Shown here: positions 24,960 through 35,945 of the stretch, in pieces
Numbering within the stretch: the first letter of the stretch is position 1
How the letters are laid out: the number at the start of each line of letters is the position of its first letter
DNA from: Blattamonas nauphoetae
Lineage: Eukaryota; Preaxostyla; Oxymonadida
Reading direction: 5' to 3'
Length of the DNA: 64,000 nt
Assembly: GCA_033064195.1 (NCBI GenBank)
Contig: JARBJD010000004.1
Coordinates: 620,001 to 684,000 of the forward strand
The notes under the pieces: generated by a model
What the model was told of the DNA's origin: nothing
The model's database searches: none
Seen by the model: only the letters and a program-made list of their open reading frames with translations
Program-made: the position numbers and the translations under genes

Positions 24960-25222
24960 TAGTTGTGTTAGAAAACCGCAAACCGTCAGAAAACCGCAAC
25001 CAGCGTGATAAAACCGCCACTTCATTCATGCATTATTCTGTTTTTCTCATGGTCTCTACAGAAGGAATGAATAAGTTTTCTGGAAAAAATGAAGAGGTAA
25101 AACACATCTGTGAAATGCGACATTGACATCAATGGGTCATGATTCAAACCAAAATTGGTGTTTCTAAGCCCACGACTCAATTCATGTCATTCAACCACAA
25201 AGCTCGTCTCGATTCTCAAATA
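24960..25222. mobile_element. AAAACCGC-ended element, first half
   Basis: Begins TAGTTGTGTTAGAAAACCGC directly after TGA in receptor 1. Its other end is at 40361-40736, where the same 20-bp terminus recurs with one mismatch next to the second TGA (read in the inverted segment). The receptor 2 sequence at about 52126 shows the empty site. Without its own insertions the element is about 640 bp and non-coding. The TSD is 3 bp (TGA). The superfamily is unclear. It was split by a mariner insertion and then by the inversion. Confidence 0.65.
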
Positions 25223-25224
25223 TA

Positions 25225-25660
25225 CAGCTCGACTAGTTCTGAATTGTATTTTAATTATTCAGAAATGAACATAATTGTTCAGAAATGTGTTTTGATTGTT
25301 CAGAAATGAACATGATTGTTCAGAAATGAATTTTAATTTTTCAGAAATGAACATGAATTATTCGTAAATGAACAGTGATTTTTCTGAAATGAACAATGAT
25401 TATTCGGAAATGAACAGTGATTGTTCAGAAATGAACGGCTCTTTTTCGGATTTATTTTTGAGACCACTCGTTTTAGAAAAGACTGACAGAACGAAGGGAA
25501 ACACTCTTGTGTGGTGAATTATTGATGAAGCAGTTTATTCTTCAGGTTCTTCCACTCGTGGTCCGTGGTCTGGTGGCATGATTGCTTGCGGACTTGGAGC
25601 ATGTGGGCCGTTCGAATCGCGGTTGAACTGTTCTTGTGTTCGATTGAGAGCCAAATCACC
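25225..25660 (-). mobile_element. Tc1/mariner element, 3' part (detached)
   Basis: Starts at TA + CAGCTCGACTAGTTCTGAA, the same terminus as at 40739, followed by an array of about 21-bp repeats around TTCAGAAATGAACA (about 25250-25445). At 25535-25652 the minus strand encodes the last 39 residues of the mariner transposase, ending in TAA. The inversion separated it from the rest at 40739-42520. It ends at the target duplication AAATCACC, next to hAT copy 1. Confidence 0.8.
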
Positions 25661-25833
25661 TAAGGATGAGCAACGGACGGACAAAACAAGAGTTTCTTCG
25701 GACATCGGACAGAGGTCATGTCCAATCTGAGATAATTCAATTCTTGCAACGTGACTACCTGTGAATAACCCTCCATTCGAGTTTAAACACTTTTAAATCA
25801 TGATATTGTTCAAAATTTGTCCATAAATAGAGA

Positions 25834-26112
25834 TTAGAAACATGAATTGAGAATTCGGACAAAATGACCCATTAATTGTTTAAATGTCCAACCATGTCCG
25901 ATCTTGGACAATCTCTCCTGTATTGAAAAAAAGAATGATTTGAATTTCTTTATTATCCAATCGTGATCAATTGAAAACGGACATAACTGTCCAGTCCCGG
26001 ACATCGGACGATCAACCCACGCGACAGTTTTTGATTCGAACTCGAATCGGAAGGTAACTTCTTCATCAGTTTCAACTTCGCACTCGTTAAGATTTTCAAC
26101 TCTTTCAGCCAT
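25834..26112 (-). CDS. Small conserved ORF of the hAT element
   Basis: 92 residues (MAERVENLNECEVETDEEVT...), with the same protein at 47535-47813 in copy 2. It is divergent from the transposase and begins with an acidic stretch, followed by a hydrophobic-basic part. No domain is recognised. It could be an accessory protein, or an exon of one, or simply the transcribed 5' region of the element. The identity between copies only shows that they are young. Confidence 0.3.
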   Translation of the reverse strand: MAERVENLNECEVETDEEVTFRFEFESKTVAWVDRPMSGTGQLCPFSIDHDWIIKKFKSFFFSIQERLSKIGHGWTFKQLMGHFVRILNSCF

Positions 26113-26349
26113 CAGAACAGAGATCTATGCACAAAAAACATTTCACTCATGAGATCGAAATCAATTCGAAAAAAACAATTCACAACGCAACTGGTCTTCT
26201 CTTTCTCATTAACTCGTCACCATTTGAAGAAAAGACATTATCCGCCATCCTCATAATCAATCTCTCATCATTACAAGAGTTGAGAGGAAAACAAGTGGCG
26301 GAAGAGCCTATGCGAAATACTATCGCTTAAACCTCCGAACGAAATCTTT

Positions 26350-28931
26350 ATGCGCCGACAAAAAGATTTTCAATGTCTCAGTCTGGATAAAAATGGGAGC
26401 TTATGCCGCTTCTATGGTCGTGGAACCCTCACTTCTTTCGATGCTCATCAATGTCGGTTCAACCCATCATCCACCCAAACAATATCCGCGCTCATTGAAG
26501 CAGGTCATAGGAGGACAATCGAAGAAGCACAGAATCATGAGAGAGATTCTCAACTCTCTCAGGTTGAGCAGTCAGTTCTTGTATTCTTTGCCCGATCCGG
26601 AACACCATTCAGGACGGTTGAAGACAATGGGTTTGTAAAAATGGAAGAATCGCTCATCAAACTTGGTCAAAGGTTTCCCAACAGGCCCACTTCTGAACTT
26701 CTTCCTCAAACATCTCGATTCTCACTCTCCCGAAACATGGTCAAACTATCGGAACAACTTCGAGAAACATCTTGTGATGTGACGTCCACTGTGTCAATGT
26801 GCGTCGATGGGGTGACACCACCAGCTGGTCACGAACACACACACGTGTTCGTTCTTACAGATCCAAGTCAACAATCTTTCCCTCGTTTTCACTCCATTCG
26901 GGAAATATCAGCGAGCGGCATTGATTCTGCCACTGCTATCCTTGATGAAGTGAGGAATCTATATGAAACTGGAGTGCGGATCCACTGCTTCGTAACGGAT
27001 GGAGGCTCTGGATACGTATCGGTGTTTCATCCGAACACTGAAGCGAGAAGGGAGATGCTGCTTCAGCCATTGTCCGAGTTGTATGGTTTCGTACCACTTC
27101 ATTTCCAGTGTTGGGCCCACAAACTGAACACAGCCCTTCGTCATCTTCACTCTCGATCAGTTCTCCTTCGAGCATCACTCGAACTTCTTTCCACTTTTCC
27201 GAGACTGTACCAATCTCCAAAACAGATGTCCCCAATCCGCCAAAGTTCATCGGCTCGCGTTGGATTTCGTGCGGCCCGATTGTTCAATGGTACAGAGCGA
27301 ACCGTCAATCGCTTTCGACATTGATGGCTCTATCCGACAGTGAACTCCATTTTATGGACCTCCTTCACGACTTGATTAACCCTCTCTTCAATACAGTTGG
27401 CATTTTAGAGAGGAATACCATGTCGATTGCAAACTCACCACCACTCCTCACAAACCTCGTCTATCTGTTGTGCTCCCTTGCACAAAGTGTGCACTCTGTC
27501 TCATTTCAATGGGCCAATCTCATCAACGACTTGGCCACCGAGGTGTGTCGACTCACTCTCCTCGATGACGACGGGTACGCAGCCATTCTCGGATACTCTC
27601 TGACGTCGTGTGGGAGAGGCGTATCAAGGCAGAACTTTCTTGACTTGTGTGGACGGTCTGATATCAGAATGGCACCGACCTAGTCGGCCAGAACACTGGG
27701 ATGAAGCATTCATCAACAGGCTTCGAACTAAGTTGCAACGGACGACAAAGAATCGAGAGGAATCCGAAGTAGAAATGGAGAGTGAAGAGGATGATGAGGA
27801 TACAGTGGCAATCCATTCCATTGAACAAGCTCGACAGAGAAAGAGGGAGTCTTGGAGAACTTGCCTTGACGAGAGGTCCTCGATGAGGAGAAGTGATGAT
27901 GACGAAATCATTCTACTCGTACAACCAGGTGATTCTGTCTCGAAAGGAGTCGAAGTGGCTGTTGAAATTGATGAAGTGGTCCGATTCACCCGTCCACTGG
28001 CCAGTTCCTTCATTCCGCAATTAACACAAACCAGCTCAATGGTCGCAAACCTCGAAATCCTTCTCGAATCCACCTTCCCCAAGGCACAAAAGGAAGAAAT
28101 AGATCGGAATTTGTCTACCTATGAAGTGTGGCTTGAAGGAGGAACAGTTCCGAACCAACACCGTTTGATGAGAAGCAGTCTCGACTTTTGGAAGAAGGAA
28201 GTCGAAACTGAAGACTCGGAATTCTATCATCTTGCATTTCTCGCAGACACGTTGCTCCGTACTCCTCCAACCCAAGCAGCAGCCGAAAGGACAATCAAGG
28301 TTGTGAAGCGCCATGCTTCCCTCAAACGTCCCCGGTTGTCGTCCAAAACGAATGACGCCATTCTTCGAGTTGCTTCTCTGCCTGAATCCTTTCACAGCCT
28401 ACCACCAATAGAAAGAGAAAACGAGATGAGTCCTCCATGCAGATGGAGTTACGTGTGAATGGTGGCAGTGATTCGAAATCCATTCGAACTGATCCAAGAT
28501 CTCTGGATGAAATCCGATTCGACGCGAGATATGCGAGATGTTGGACTAGGGGCGACTCTGTGACCAATGGTTCCTGCTTCTACCACTCCATTCTTCTTCT
28601 CCTCCCCGATGTTGACCTTTCTGTTTCCGAGCTTAGAAGACAAACGGTGGAATATATGAATCAGAACAGAGAGTCGATCGATGTTGATACGTTTCTACAC
28701 GACTGGGAGAACAGAATGAGCGAGAACCTTCTCCAAACCACCCCAGTTGAGATGTGGGAAATAGTTGCTGTGTCCCACCTTCTCCAGAGACAGATCATCA
28801 TCCATTCCAGTTGCATGAGGCCGATTGCAACGATGCTTCAACCATCACAAGTCGTTCGCCAACAACCAGCTCTTCGTGTTGCCTATGTTAATGGGAATCA
28901 TTATCAGCCGATGATTCCAGTAGCCAAGTAA
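26350..28931 (+). pseudogene. hAT transposase with C-terminal OTU domain, copy 1
   Basis: About 860 residues if read through. A Cys/His cluster (CLSLDKNGSLC...HQC) at the N-terminus may be a BED-like finger. The RNase H-fold core shows CVDGVTPPAGHEH, FVTDGGSGYVSVFHP and the hAT-typical CWAHKLNTAL. The C-terminal dimerisation region contains AFLADTLLRTPPTQAAAERT. Beyond it, in the same frame, is an OTU-like cysteine protease domain (NGSCFYHSILLLLPD and NGNHYQPMIPV). Compared with copy 2, this copy is missing one T near 27197, AG near 27617 and one A near 28415, so the frame breaks three times. Its N-terminus is intact where copy 2 is shifted. Confidence 0.85.
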
Positions 28932-29059
28932 TTGAGAGAAGGGTGATTCATTTCATGTTGATCAAAATGTTGATTTGGGTCAGAACTGTTTTAGAATGGA
29001 AAGCGAAAGAGTGATCAGAGAGTGATTTAGACTCTAAGACAGCCAATCTGATTCCCAAT

Positions 29060-30020
29060 CTCATCTCCTCCATCCCCATTCTCATCTCCTCCTTCCCCAT
29101 TCTCATCTCCTCCTTCCCCATTCTCATCTCCTCCTTCCCCATTCTCATCTCCTCCTACCTCATTCTCATCTCCTCCTACCCCTTTCTCATCTCCTCCTTC
29201 CCCATTCTCATCTCCTCCTTCCCCTTTCTCATCTCCTCCTTCCCCATTCTCATCTCCTCCTTCCCCATTCTCATCTCCTCCTTCCCCATTCTCATCTCCT
29301 CCTTCCCCATTCTCATCTCCTCCTTCCCCATTCTCATCTCCTCCTTCCCCATTCTCATCTCCTCCTTCCCCATTCTCATCTCCTCCTTCCCCATTCTCAT
29401 CTCCTCCTTCCCCATTCTCATCTCCTCCTTCCCCATTCTCATCTCCTCCTTCCCCATTCTCATCTCCTCCTTCCCCATTCTCATCTCCTCCTTCCCCATT
29501 CTCATCTCCTCCTTCCCCATTCTCATCTCCTCCTTCCCCTTTCTCATCTCCTCCTTCCCCATTCTCATCTCCTCCTTCCCCTTTCTCATCTCCTCCTTCC
29601 CCATTCTCATCTCCTCCTTCCCCATTCTCATCTCCTCCTTCCCCATTCTCATCTCCTCCTTCCCCATTCTCATCTCCTCCTTCCCCATTCTCATCTCCTC
29701 CTTCCCCATTCTCATCTCCTCCTTCCCCTTTCTCATCTCCTCCTTCCCCATTCTCATCTCCTCCTTCCCCATTCTCATCTCCTCCTTCCCATTCTCATCT
29801 CCTCCTTCCCCATTCTCATCTCCTCCTTCCCCATTCTCATCTCCTCCTTCCCTTTCTCATCTCCTCCTTCCCCATTCTCATCTCCTCCTTCCCTTTCTCA
29901 TCTCCTCCTTCCCTTTCTCATCTCCTCCTTCCCCATTCTCATCTCCTCCTTCCCTTTCTCATCTCCTCCTTCCCTTTCTCATCTCCTCCTACCCCATTCT
30001 CATCTCCTCCTTCCCTTTTC
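29060..30020. repeat. 21-bp minisatellite in hAT copy 1
   Basis: About 45 tandem units of a 21-bp sequence, read on the minus strand as ATGAGAATGGGGAAGGAGG plus AG, encoding the heptapeptide MRMGKEE or, in another frame, GEGGDEN. Some units lack a single G, which switches the reading frame between the two peptides. Copy 2 of the element has fewer units (43926-44590). Confidence 0.95.
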
Positions 30021-30947
30021 TCATGTCTCTGAAGCTTTTCCTCATCGTCTCCTTCCGTAATTTCAATCGCTTTTCTCGAACAGACAAAGTGATGTTGGTA
30101 TGAAATGAAGTCGTTGCTTGAGTTCTGGGAATCTAGAAGAGAGTGAGGAAAGAACAGGGAGAGTTTTAAAGGAAATAAAATACCGAAATGATGACTGCAT
30201 GAGAGTAGAGACTCGGATCTACACAAGAGAGGTGAAAGAAAGGTAAAAAGTGCATCTAGGAGAGTGAAAGATGAAAAGAGCGAGAGCAGACCGGTATATG
30301 TCACAGCACGCGAGTGATCGGTTGCCGCAACGATCTCGTTCGGTTGAGGGAAGGTTCGACGATCGAGCAGGAGTTCACCTGAAGGGAAAGAGATAAAGTG
30401 ATGAAAGAATGAGGAACAGAGAGAGCAAACCTGTTTGCGCTGCATAATGCCAGGGATCGGCAACGCCAACAATCGGGGATGAGTGAGGGAGGGGCACGAT
30501 CGAGCAGGAGTTCACCTGAAGGGAAAGAGATAAAGTGATGAAAGAATGAGGAACAGAGAGCAAACCTGTTTGCGCTGCATAATGCCAGGGATCGGCAACG
30601 CCAACAATCGGGGATGAGTGAGGGAGGGGCACGATCGAGCAGGAGTTCACCTGAAGGGAAAGAGATAAAGTGATGAAAGAATGAGGAACAGAGAGAGCAA
30701 ACCTGTTTGCGCTGCATAATGCCAGGGATCGGCAACGCCAACAATCGGGGATGAGTGAGGGAGGGGGCACGATCGAGCAGGAGTTCACCTGAAGGGAAAG
30801 AGAATATGAGCAAAAGACAATGTTGAACAGAAAGAGCACACTTGGGTATGTTGTGTGATGCGAGTCGGCACCTCCCGCAACTACGCCATGTGATTTGGGG
30901 ATGGTTGTGTGTTCGCGCTGGAAAATTTGCGAATGATAAGAATGCAC
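29939..30947 (-). CDS. Repeat-rich second gene of the hAT element, copy 1
   Basis: Opposite strand to the transposase. Open frames run through a 138-bp tandem array (about 30363-30800) into the 21-bp minisatellite. Each 138-bp unit has an 85/86-nt block starting GTGAACTCC and ending AAACAG, then a 52-nt block with intron-like features (GTTTGC start, pyrimidine tract, CCCTTCAG end). It could be a multi-exon gene with repeated exons, or read-through repeats. No domain is recognised, and the product is uncertain. Copy 1 has about three full units where copy 2 has five. Confidence 0.35.
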
Positions 30948-31143
30948 AAGGAAAAATACTTCAGTAACTAAGAGATCAAACCCGTCTGTATTATCTTTCG
31001 TGCGGCATCACTGTTATTCTCCTCTCTTTTACTCTCCAGTTCTGATCCCACCCATTGTTTCGCCTAATTTGCTTGACCTCCGAAATAAGCGCTGTCCGAG
31101 GTCGGACAGCGCACCCCTCTGTCCGGACAATTGCTCCTCCCTA

Positions 31144-31220
31144 ACGCAGAAACTTCGAACGGAGATAGGAAGGTCTGAATATGATTTTCAGGAGAGTCTT
31201 TCAGGTCTTCAACCGGTTAA
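31144..31220 (+). pseudogene. Swi5-like copy 2, middle fragment
   Basis: Encodes ...QKLRTEIGR followed by an intron start like that of copy 1 (GTCTGAATATG, with CTTTCAG at its end). It continues the reading frame that breaks at 47988 on the minus strand, and resumes at 33212 after the TTAA element. It is placed here by the inversion. Confidence 0.75.
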
Positions 31221-33211
31221 GTATAGGCGCAGATCCGATTTTCGCTACGCGCAGATCTATTTTTTTGGATACGCGCAGATCCAAATGGATACACGCAGAT
31301 CTAAAATATTTCTTGCTTTTTTTGTGTTTACTCTTGCCATTTCATGACATTTCACTCTGAATGCTCACAATTCGCTTTGACTCTCGAAAACTCTTCGCAA
31401 ATCAAAATTTGTCACATCTTCACATGACTGTGTTGATCTTACCATCACCCGTATTCTTTCAATAATCTCGACTTCTTATCCTTCCTCGATATTAGTTGGG
31501 TTGATCTGTAATTGACACAGAATGACCATCTTTTTCCATTTTCTTGCACATGAGTCACCCTTCAGGCTATTCAGTGTCTGATCCCGATTACCATCCTTGT
31601 CCTCTTATCAACACATCTGCATTTCTTTTCTGTTCGAGCTCAACCATGGAGTGATGATTTCTGATTCTGTACTCGTTTGTGGCATTCATCAAATGTCAGT
31701 TCAGACAGAACACAACACAACTTATGAAAGCCGTGATGTCTGGCATGGATCTGGACAAAGCAGGCTATTTTCCGCAGCTATCAGAGTCGAAAAGCATTTC
31801 CTGCTCAGTGGTACCAGAAAGAGTAGAGGAAATGATCCAAAAACGATAATCAGGGACACTCACAAGAAACTGGCGAACATCAAAGAGAATGACACTGGCA
31901 TGGCGATCTCTCCTCTCACACCCATCCACGCATGGGACTCAACGGAAGAAGGCACTGTTCAGTATCCTGCCCACCCACGAAGACAAAAGAACCATCGCAA
32001 AAACAGAAGAATGCGGATCCGGACCACGGAGCTCAAAATCGCGGGAAATCTACCCAAAATGAAGGAAAAGAGCTTCTTTCTCCAGATTCACGGGAGGTTG
32101 ACAGATCAATGATCTCTCCATCAATCTCTCCCGCTGCTCATCAGGACGATGTCGAACGGAAGAAACAGAAGCATCCTCTCCGCCTCCAACAAGCCCAAGC
32201 TCAAACACTGAAACTCGATGAGGTTCGCCAGTATGTCATTTTGTTGAATGAACTCTTGTCAAAGGCCTATTCAAGGCACGCCAACTGCACTCCCGTTCTC
32301 CCTCCGCTCGCCATCCCATTCTCCGAAACTCCACCCACAACAGCAAAATCAGAAGCCCACGGCGAGCATCATGCTCTTCCTGAAATCCAAGAAAATGCGA
32401 AGACGTTGGAGCGGAGGGAAGAAGAGACGGGTCAGACATCGAGAAGAGAGGTCGCGCACACCAGCAGAACACACACCACACGAACAAGAACAGACAGACA
32501 CGCAGATGACGGGATTCACGAATCAGAATCTTCGGAAGGACACCCGCAGAAGGAGGAGATCTCGCCTTAAAATCAGACAGCCTCGCACCGCACTCCGATC
32601 ACCCCACTTTCCATCAACGCCTTCCAAATCCCTTCTGCCGTCTCCTTCTCACCCGCTCGCCTCTCCTCTCCTCGCTACAGCCTGCTCAGTCCAACACGTG
32701 TCTCACGCATCCACGACGACGACATCACGGTCACCCTCCATTCACTCCTCTCCAAATCTCCCAAACAACCATTCAGCCAAACCCTCTCCACTTTTCGATC
32801 TTCATAATACAATAGAAAGCACCATATTATCAACTCTGTCATCATCACTTTCGAAGGCAAAAATCCTCCGCAATCCTTGGTCTTTGTCCCAGTAGTCGGG
32901 TCAATGAACATAATCATGGAACAAAGCCAGAATTCTGAATATCACTTCCAAAATCTCAACTTTAAATCGCAAAATGCGACTGTCTCGTTTTTTGGAACCA
33001 CCCTGCTCGATTCATAAGTTTTTTCAATCCAATTGTTATTCTGAAAGGAAATTAAGAAACAATCGATCAATGGTGAGGTTTTTTGAGACAAAAACGAGAT
33101 AGATATTCGAAAAGAACAAGCATTGTTTTGGATCTGCGCGTATCCATTTGGATCTGCGTGTATCCCTTTTTTTAGATCTGCGCGTAGCGAAAATCGGATC
33201 TGCGCCTATAC
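31221..33211. mobile_element. TTAA-site DNA transposon with 85-bp TIRs
   Basis: A 1,991-bp element flanked by TTAA (31217-31220 and 33212-33215). The ends are GTATAGGCGCAGATCC in both orientations, and similarity of the inverted ends continues for about 85 bp with internal repeats of CGCGCAGATC. TTAA duplications are typical of piggyBac and Kolobok. No transposase is recognised. It is inserted in Swi5-like copy 2. Confidence 0.88.
31597..32895 (+). CDS. Unrecognised ORFs inside the TTAA element
   Basis: Three overlapping plus-strand frames (31597-32112, 31932-32570, 32248-32895) cover most of the element. They encode low-complexity, charged and Pro/Ser/Thr-rich sequence, with one helical stretch (KLDEVRQYVILLNELLSKAY). 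No DDE transposase motif is visible. They could be exons of a carried host-like gene or a decayed transposase. Function unknown. Confidence 0.25.
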
Positions 33212-33440
33212 TTAACCTCTTCAACCCATCAAGTGTATATTGACGAACATCACCGTTACAATGACCTGAAAGATGCTGGCCAGATTCTACTTGGAAAATT
33301 GGGTATTCTTTGCATTGTTTTCTATTATTTGGATTTTGATGATATTTTTATCAGCTGAGCAAGAAGGAACGACAGTGAAAGATTTGAACTTACGATACGA
33401 TCCTTCAATTGAGGACAGACTCTTTACTCGCCTTTATAGG
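33212..33440 (+). pseudogene. Swi5-like copy 2, C-terminal fragment
   Basis: Encodes QVYIDEHHRYNDLKDAGQIL, the 52-nt intron also seen in copy 1, then AEQEGTTVKDLNLRYDPSIE. The stop after SLED of copy 1 is here AGA, so the frame runs on into unrelated sequence. Together with 31144-31220 and 47988-48360 it forms one gene interrupted by hAT copy 2 and the TTAA element. Confidence 0.7.
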
Positions 33441-34135
33441 TCGAGTTTGAGAAGCAGGAAGATGGAACGGAAGGAATATTCTCGCAATTTTCCCTCCCCA
33501 CTTCAGTCTGCTCCATATTCACCGAAACCGAACTCCACCTGTATCTCAACCTCTCCTCACTCTCAACGCTGGGTACGTCTTTGGAATGGCGAGGTCGCTT
33601 CGTGTTCGGAGCTGGTCAGACGACCACCTCGTCCGTTGTTGTCAAAACAACCGAATCAGAATCATCAGAAATTGTTGTGGACTGGAAGGGGAGCGACAGT
33701 CGAGAAGAACGTAGGACTGACATCACACCGTGTCGAACGATTGCAGCTGGATGGGAAGGAGGAGTGATGAAGAGGGAAGACGTCCTCACCGAGATCGGCC
33801 TGACTGTGACGACACAAGCGTCGTTTGGTGGGATTTTGTGGGTTGGGAATGGAGCAATGAAGCAAACATCGAAAACAGACAGAACAGGCCGAATTGTCGT
33901 TGAGGGAACACTGCGAAGAGAAGACGGGAGAGCTGGAAATGGAGTTGTGAATGTGGACTCTGGACGAGTGACATTCGCATCGCTCACACTCTCAATGCCG
34001 TCATCGTCCGATGTGGATGAAGTCGGTCGAATGAGTGTGGTTTGGGGGAGAGGAGAGATTGTGGTGGAGTCAGTGCAACTCGAAGACAAAACAGGAACGA
34101 TCTGGATGGGTTTAATCTGCCTCGTGGAAGGATAG
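33441..34135 (+). pseudogene. Fragment of a third receptor-like gene
   Basis: Contains LNLSSLSTLGTSLEWRGRFV, close to the membrane-proximal LVSLNTNLEWRGRLMFG of receptors 1 and 2, in a frame that differs from the sequence around it, then beta-helix-like text (GVVNVDSGRVTFASLTLSM). No membrane helix or kinase-like part remains. It lies between Swi5-like copy 2 and the start of receptor 1, as expected for debris at a tandem-duplication junction. Confidence 0.5.
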
Positions 34136-34786
34136 TTGTCTCTGTCTGCTATGGAGTCGAAGTGGATGGAGATGGAGGAAGGGATTGTGGCATTGACATT
34201 TAGATCCTGTATTTTAAATTGGCTTCAAATGATTCGAAATGGAAAGTAAATGTTGGGATGAGAATGAAACAATTTATGCACATTCCGTCTCATTCATTCA
34301 TTTTGAACACGCCAGTCTCAATATCTCCCATGAAAATCGGACCACACAATCTTGTTGATTCTCTGTCCAGCTCACCACATCTAATGGAGTTTCTATTCAA
34401 ACAATTGATTCCCCTCTTGACATGGTGAAGGGTTCGATCATCTCACCTCCTCAAATTTCCCGAAACAATGGTGGGAGAGAGCCTTCTCATGCTCTTCATC
34501 ACCCTTTCCTGTTTATCCTCGGCTTCACCCCAAAATCTGCACGACTATCTCCAAATGGATGCGAATACTCTTTTTTCAGCCACTTTCGATGCAAAACAGA
34601 TACATCTCCCTGCAAATACGCATCTTGTTGCTGAGTCGTTGAACATCATTATTCAAGACATTCGTCTTGTGGGACACAACACGTCGATCACAGCAGAAAA
34701 GTTCGAAACACGATTGTGTTCAGCACAAAAGCTGAGAAGCTCAAGGCCAGGAAAGAAGGGACAGACGATGCTGAGCCTACAGAATA

Positions 34787-35181
34787 CTGAGGTTACATGG
34801 CTCAGGGAATTTGGAACTTTTGTTGAAACTTGTTGATACTCAGTTTGTTATTGGATTGATTGACGTGACCTTTCCACAATCACATCCTGTTTCGAGACCG
34901 AGTCACGTCATCCACAAACTACAGTTCAATATCGTTGCCAGCACGCTCTACAAAATTCCATCTCATTGAAATGATCATTTCCGTCGGGTTGACAGTCGAA
35001 CGCAGATTCCAACGCGAGATCAACATCTGATGGCCAGTCCTTCTCACGGAAGAATCTCAACATCTCGACGACTGTTATGGTGTAGTGGTGACATGACACG
35101 AATCTATGCTGGAAGAAAGGTTCGTAATTTTTCTTGTCATCTTGCAGGAAAGTTCCAAATTCCCTGAATGTTGTAACCTCA
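34787..35181. mobile_element. Tc1/mariner-type MITE, copy B
   Basis: 395 bp with CTGAGGTTACA ends and TA on both sides (34785-34786, 35182-35183); the empty site is visible in receptor 2 near 56180. It is the same family as 4201-4596, inserted in the opposite orientation. Confidence 0.87.
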
Positions 35182-35424
35182 GTAGCACAGTTTACGTTCG
35201 ACGAGTGACGATTGACAACAGCGAGAGTGAAAGCAGCATATTACTTGTTGAAAGTTCGACAGTGTTGTTTGAAGAAGGGAGGTTGGTCTCTTGTGGACTC
35301 GCCTCGCCATTTCTTGCTGTCAGCTCGGAAGAATCATCGATAAGATTTGGGTCATCGATTGTTGTATCGTCAAGTGAGATTGTGTGGAAAGAAGACACTC
35401 AGCCGCCATTGGTTGACACATTGT

Positions 35425-35945
35425 CAGGCTTCTGATTTGATCCCAGTGATCCCAGTCGGATCTGATCCCACTAAATACCTACAATACCATTTCGTTTCTT
35501 TCATTTCAAAAAAGTCTTCTTATATATGATATTTGAATGGAAAAAAAAGTAAAAAGGAAAATGGTCACTTCATAGATCATGAAAATGCAAACTTTGGGTG
35601 CTGCTGTTTCAGTTTGTTCTACAACAATAATTATTAAAACAAGTCGATAATGCGTTATTATGTCTTCTTTGATGGTTTTTTCTCACTGACTAAAGTCAAT
35701 GAAGGGAATACATCGAAAAAAGAAGTGTTGGTGATTGTGATCGTGCGTGTTTTTGGGAAATAAGAGCTGTCTGAAATATTGAAGAGCATTATGTGAAAAC
35801 AAGAAGTGAATTGAACATGATTAATGAAGTGATAATGAGAAAATCTCAAAGGAAAAGAGTTGAAATTTGATCTCAGTCCAAATTTAGGCACTGACATCAA
35901 TTGATCCCAGTTTTACCTATTTTGATGGGACTACTCAGATGCCTG
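35425..35945. mobile_element. hAT-type MITE, 521 bp
   Basis: Flanked by CACATTGT (35417-35424 and 35946-35953); receptor 2 has the sequence once. The ends are CAGGCTTCTGA and, inverted, CAGGCATCTGA. An 8-bp duplication and a CAGG end indicate the hAT superfamily. It is non-coding. Confidence 0.85.

Larger units (their letters stand above)
25661..31143 (+). mobile_element. hAT transposon copy 1 (5.48 kb)
   Basis: The ends are TAAGGATGAGCAA at the left and, inverted, TAGGGAGGAGCAA at the right. GGAC-containing subterminal motifs flank both ends, and a hairpin with 11-bp arms lies at 31089-31112. It contains a small minus-strand ORF, a transposase with a C-terminal OTU-like domain on the plus strand, and a convergent repeat-rich second gene. 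The left flank is AAATCACC and the right flank is ACGCAGAA: these do not match each other, but they match the flanks of copy 2 crosswise. The copy is near-identical to copy 2 outside the tandem arrays, so it is young. Confidence 0.92.

Noticed and set aside
28948-29778. Long repetitive minus-strand frame (MRMGKEE repeats) as an independent gene
   Set aside because: It is the 21-bp minisatellite inside the hAT element; any 21-bp array without stops gives such a frame.
29060-30020. CRISPR array
   Set aside because: Units are contiguous with no unique spacers, and the sequence is eukaryotic transposon DNA.
35425-35945. Intron in receptor 1
   Set aside because: Flanking CACATTGT duplication and matching inverted ends identify it as a transposon; the receptor 2 counterpart is continuous.
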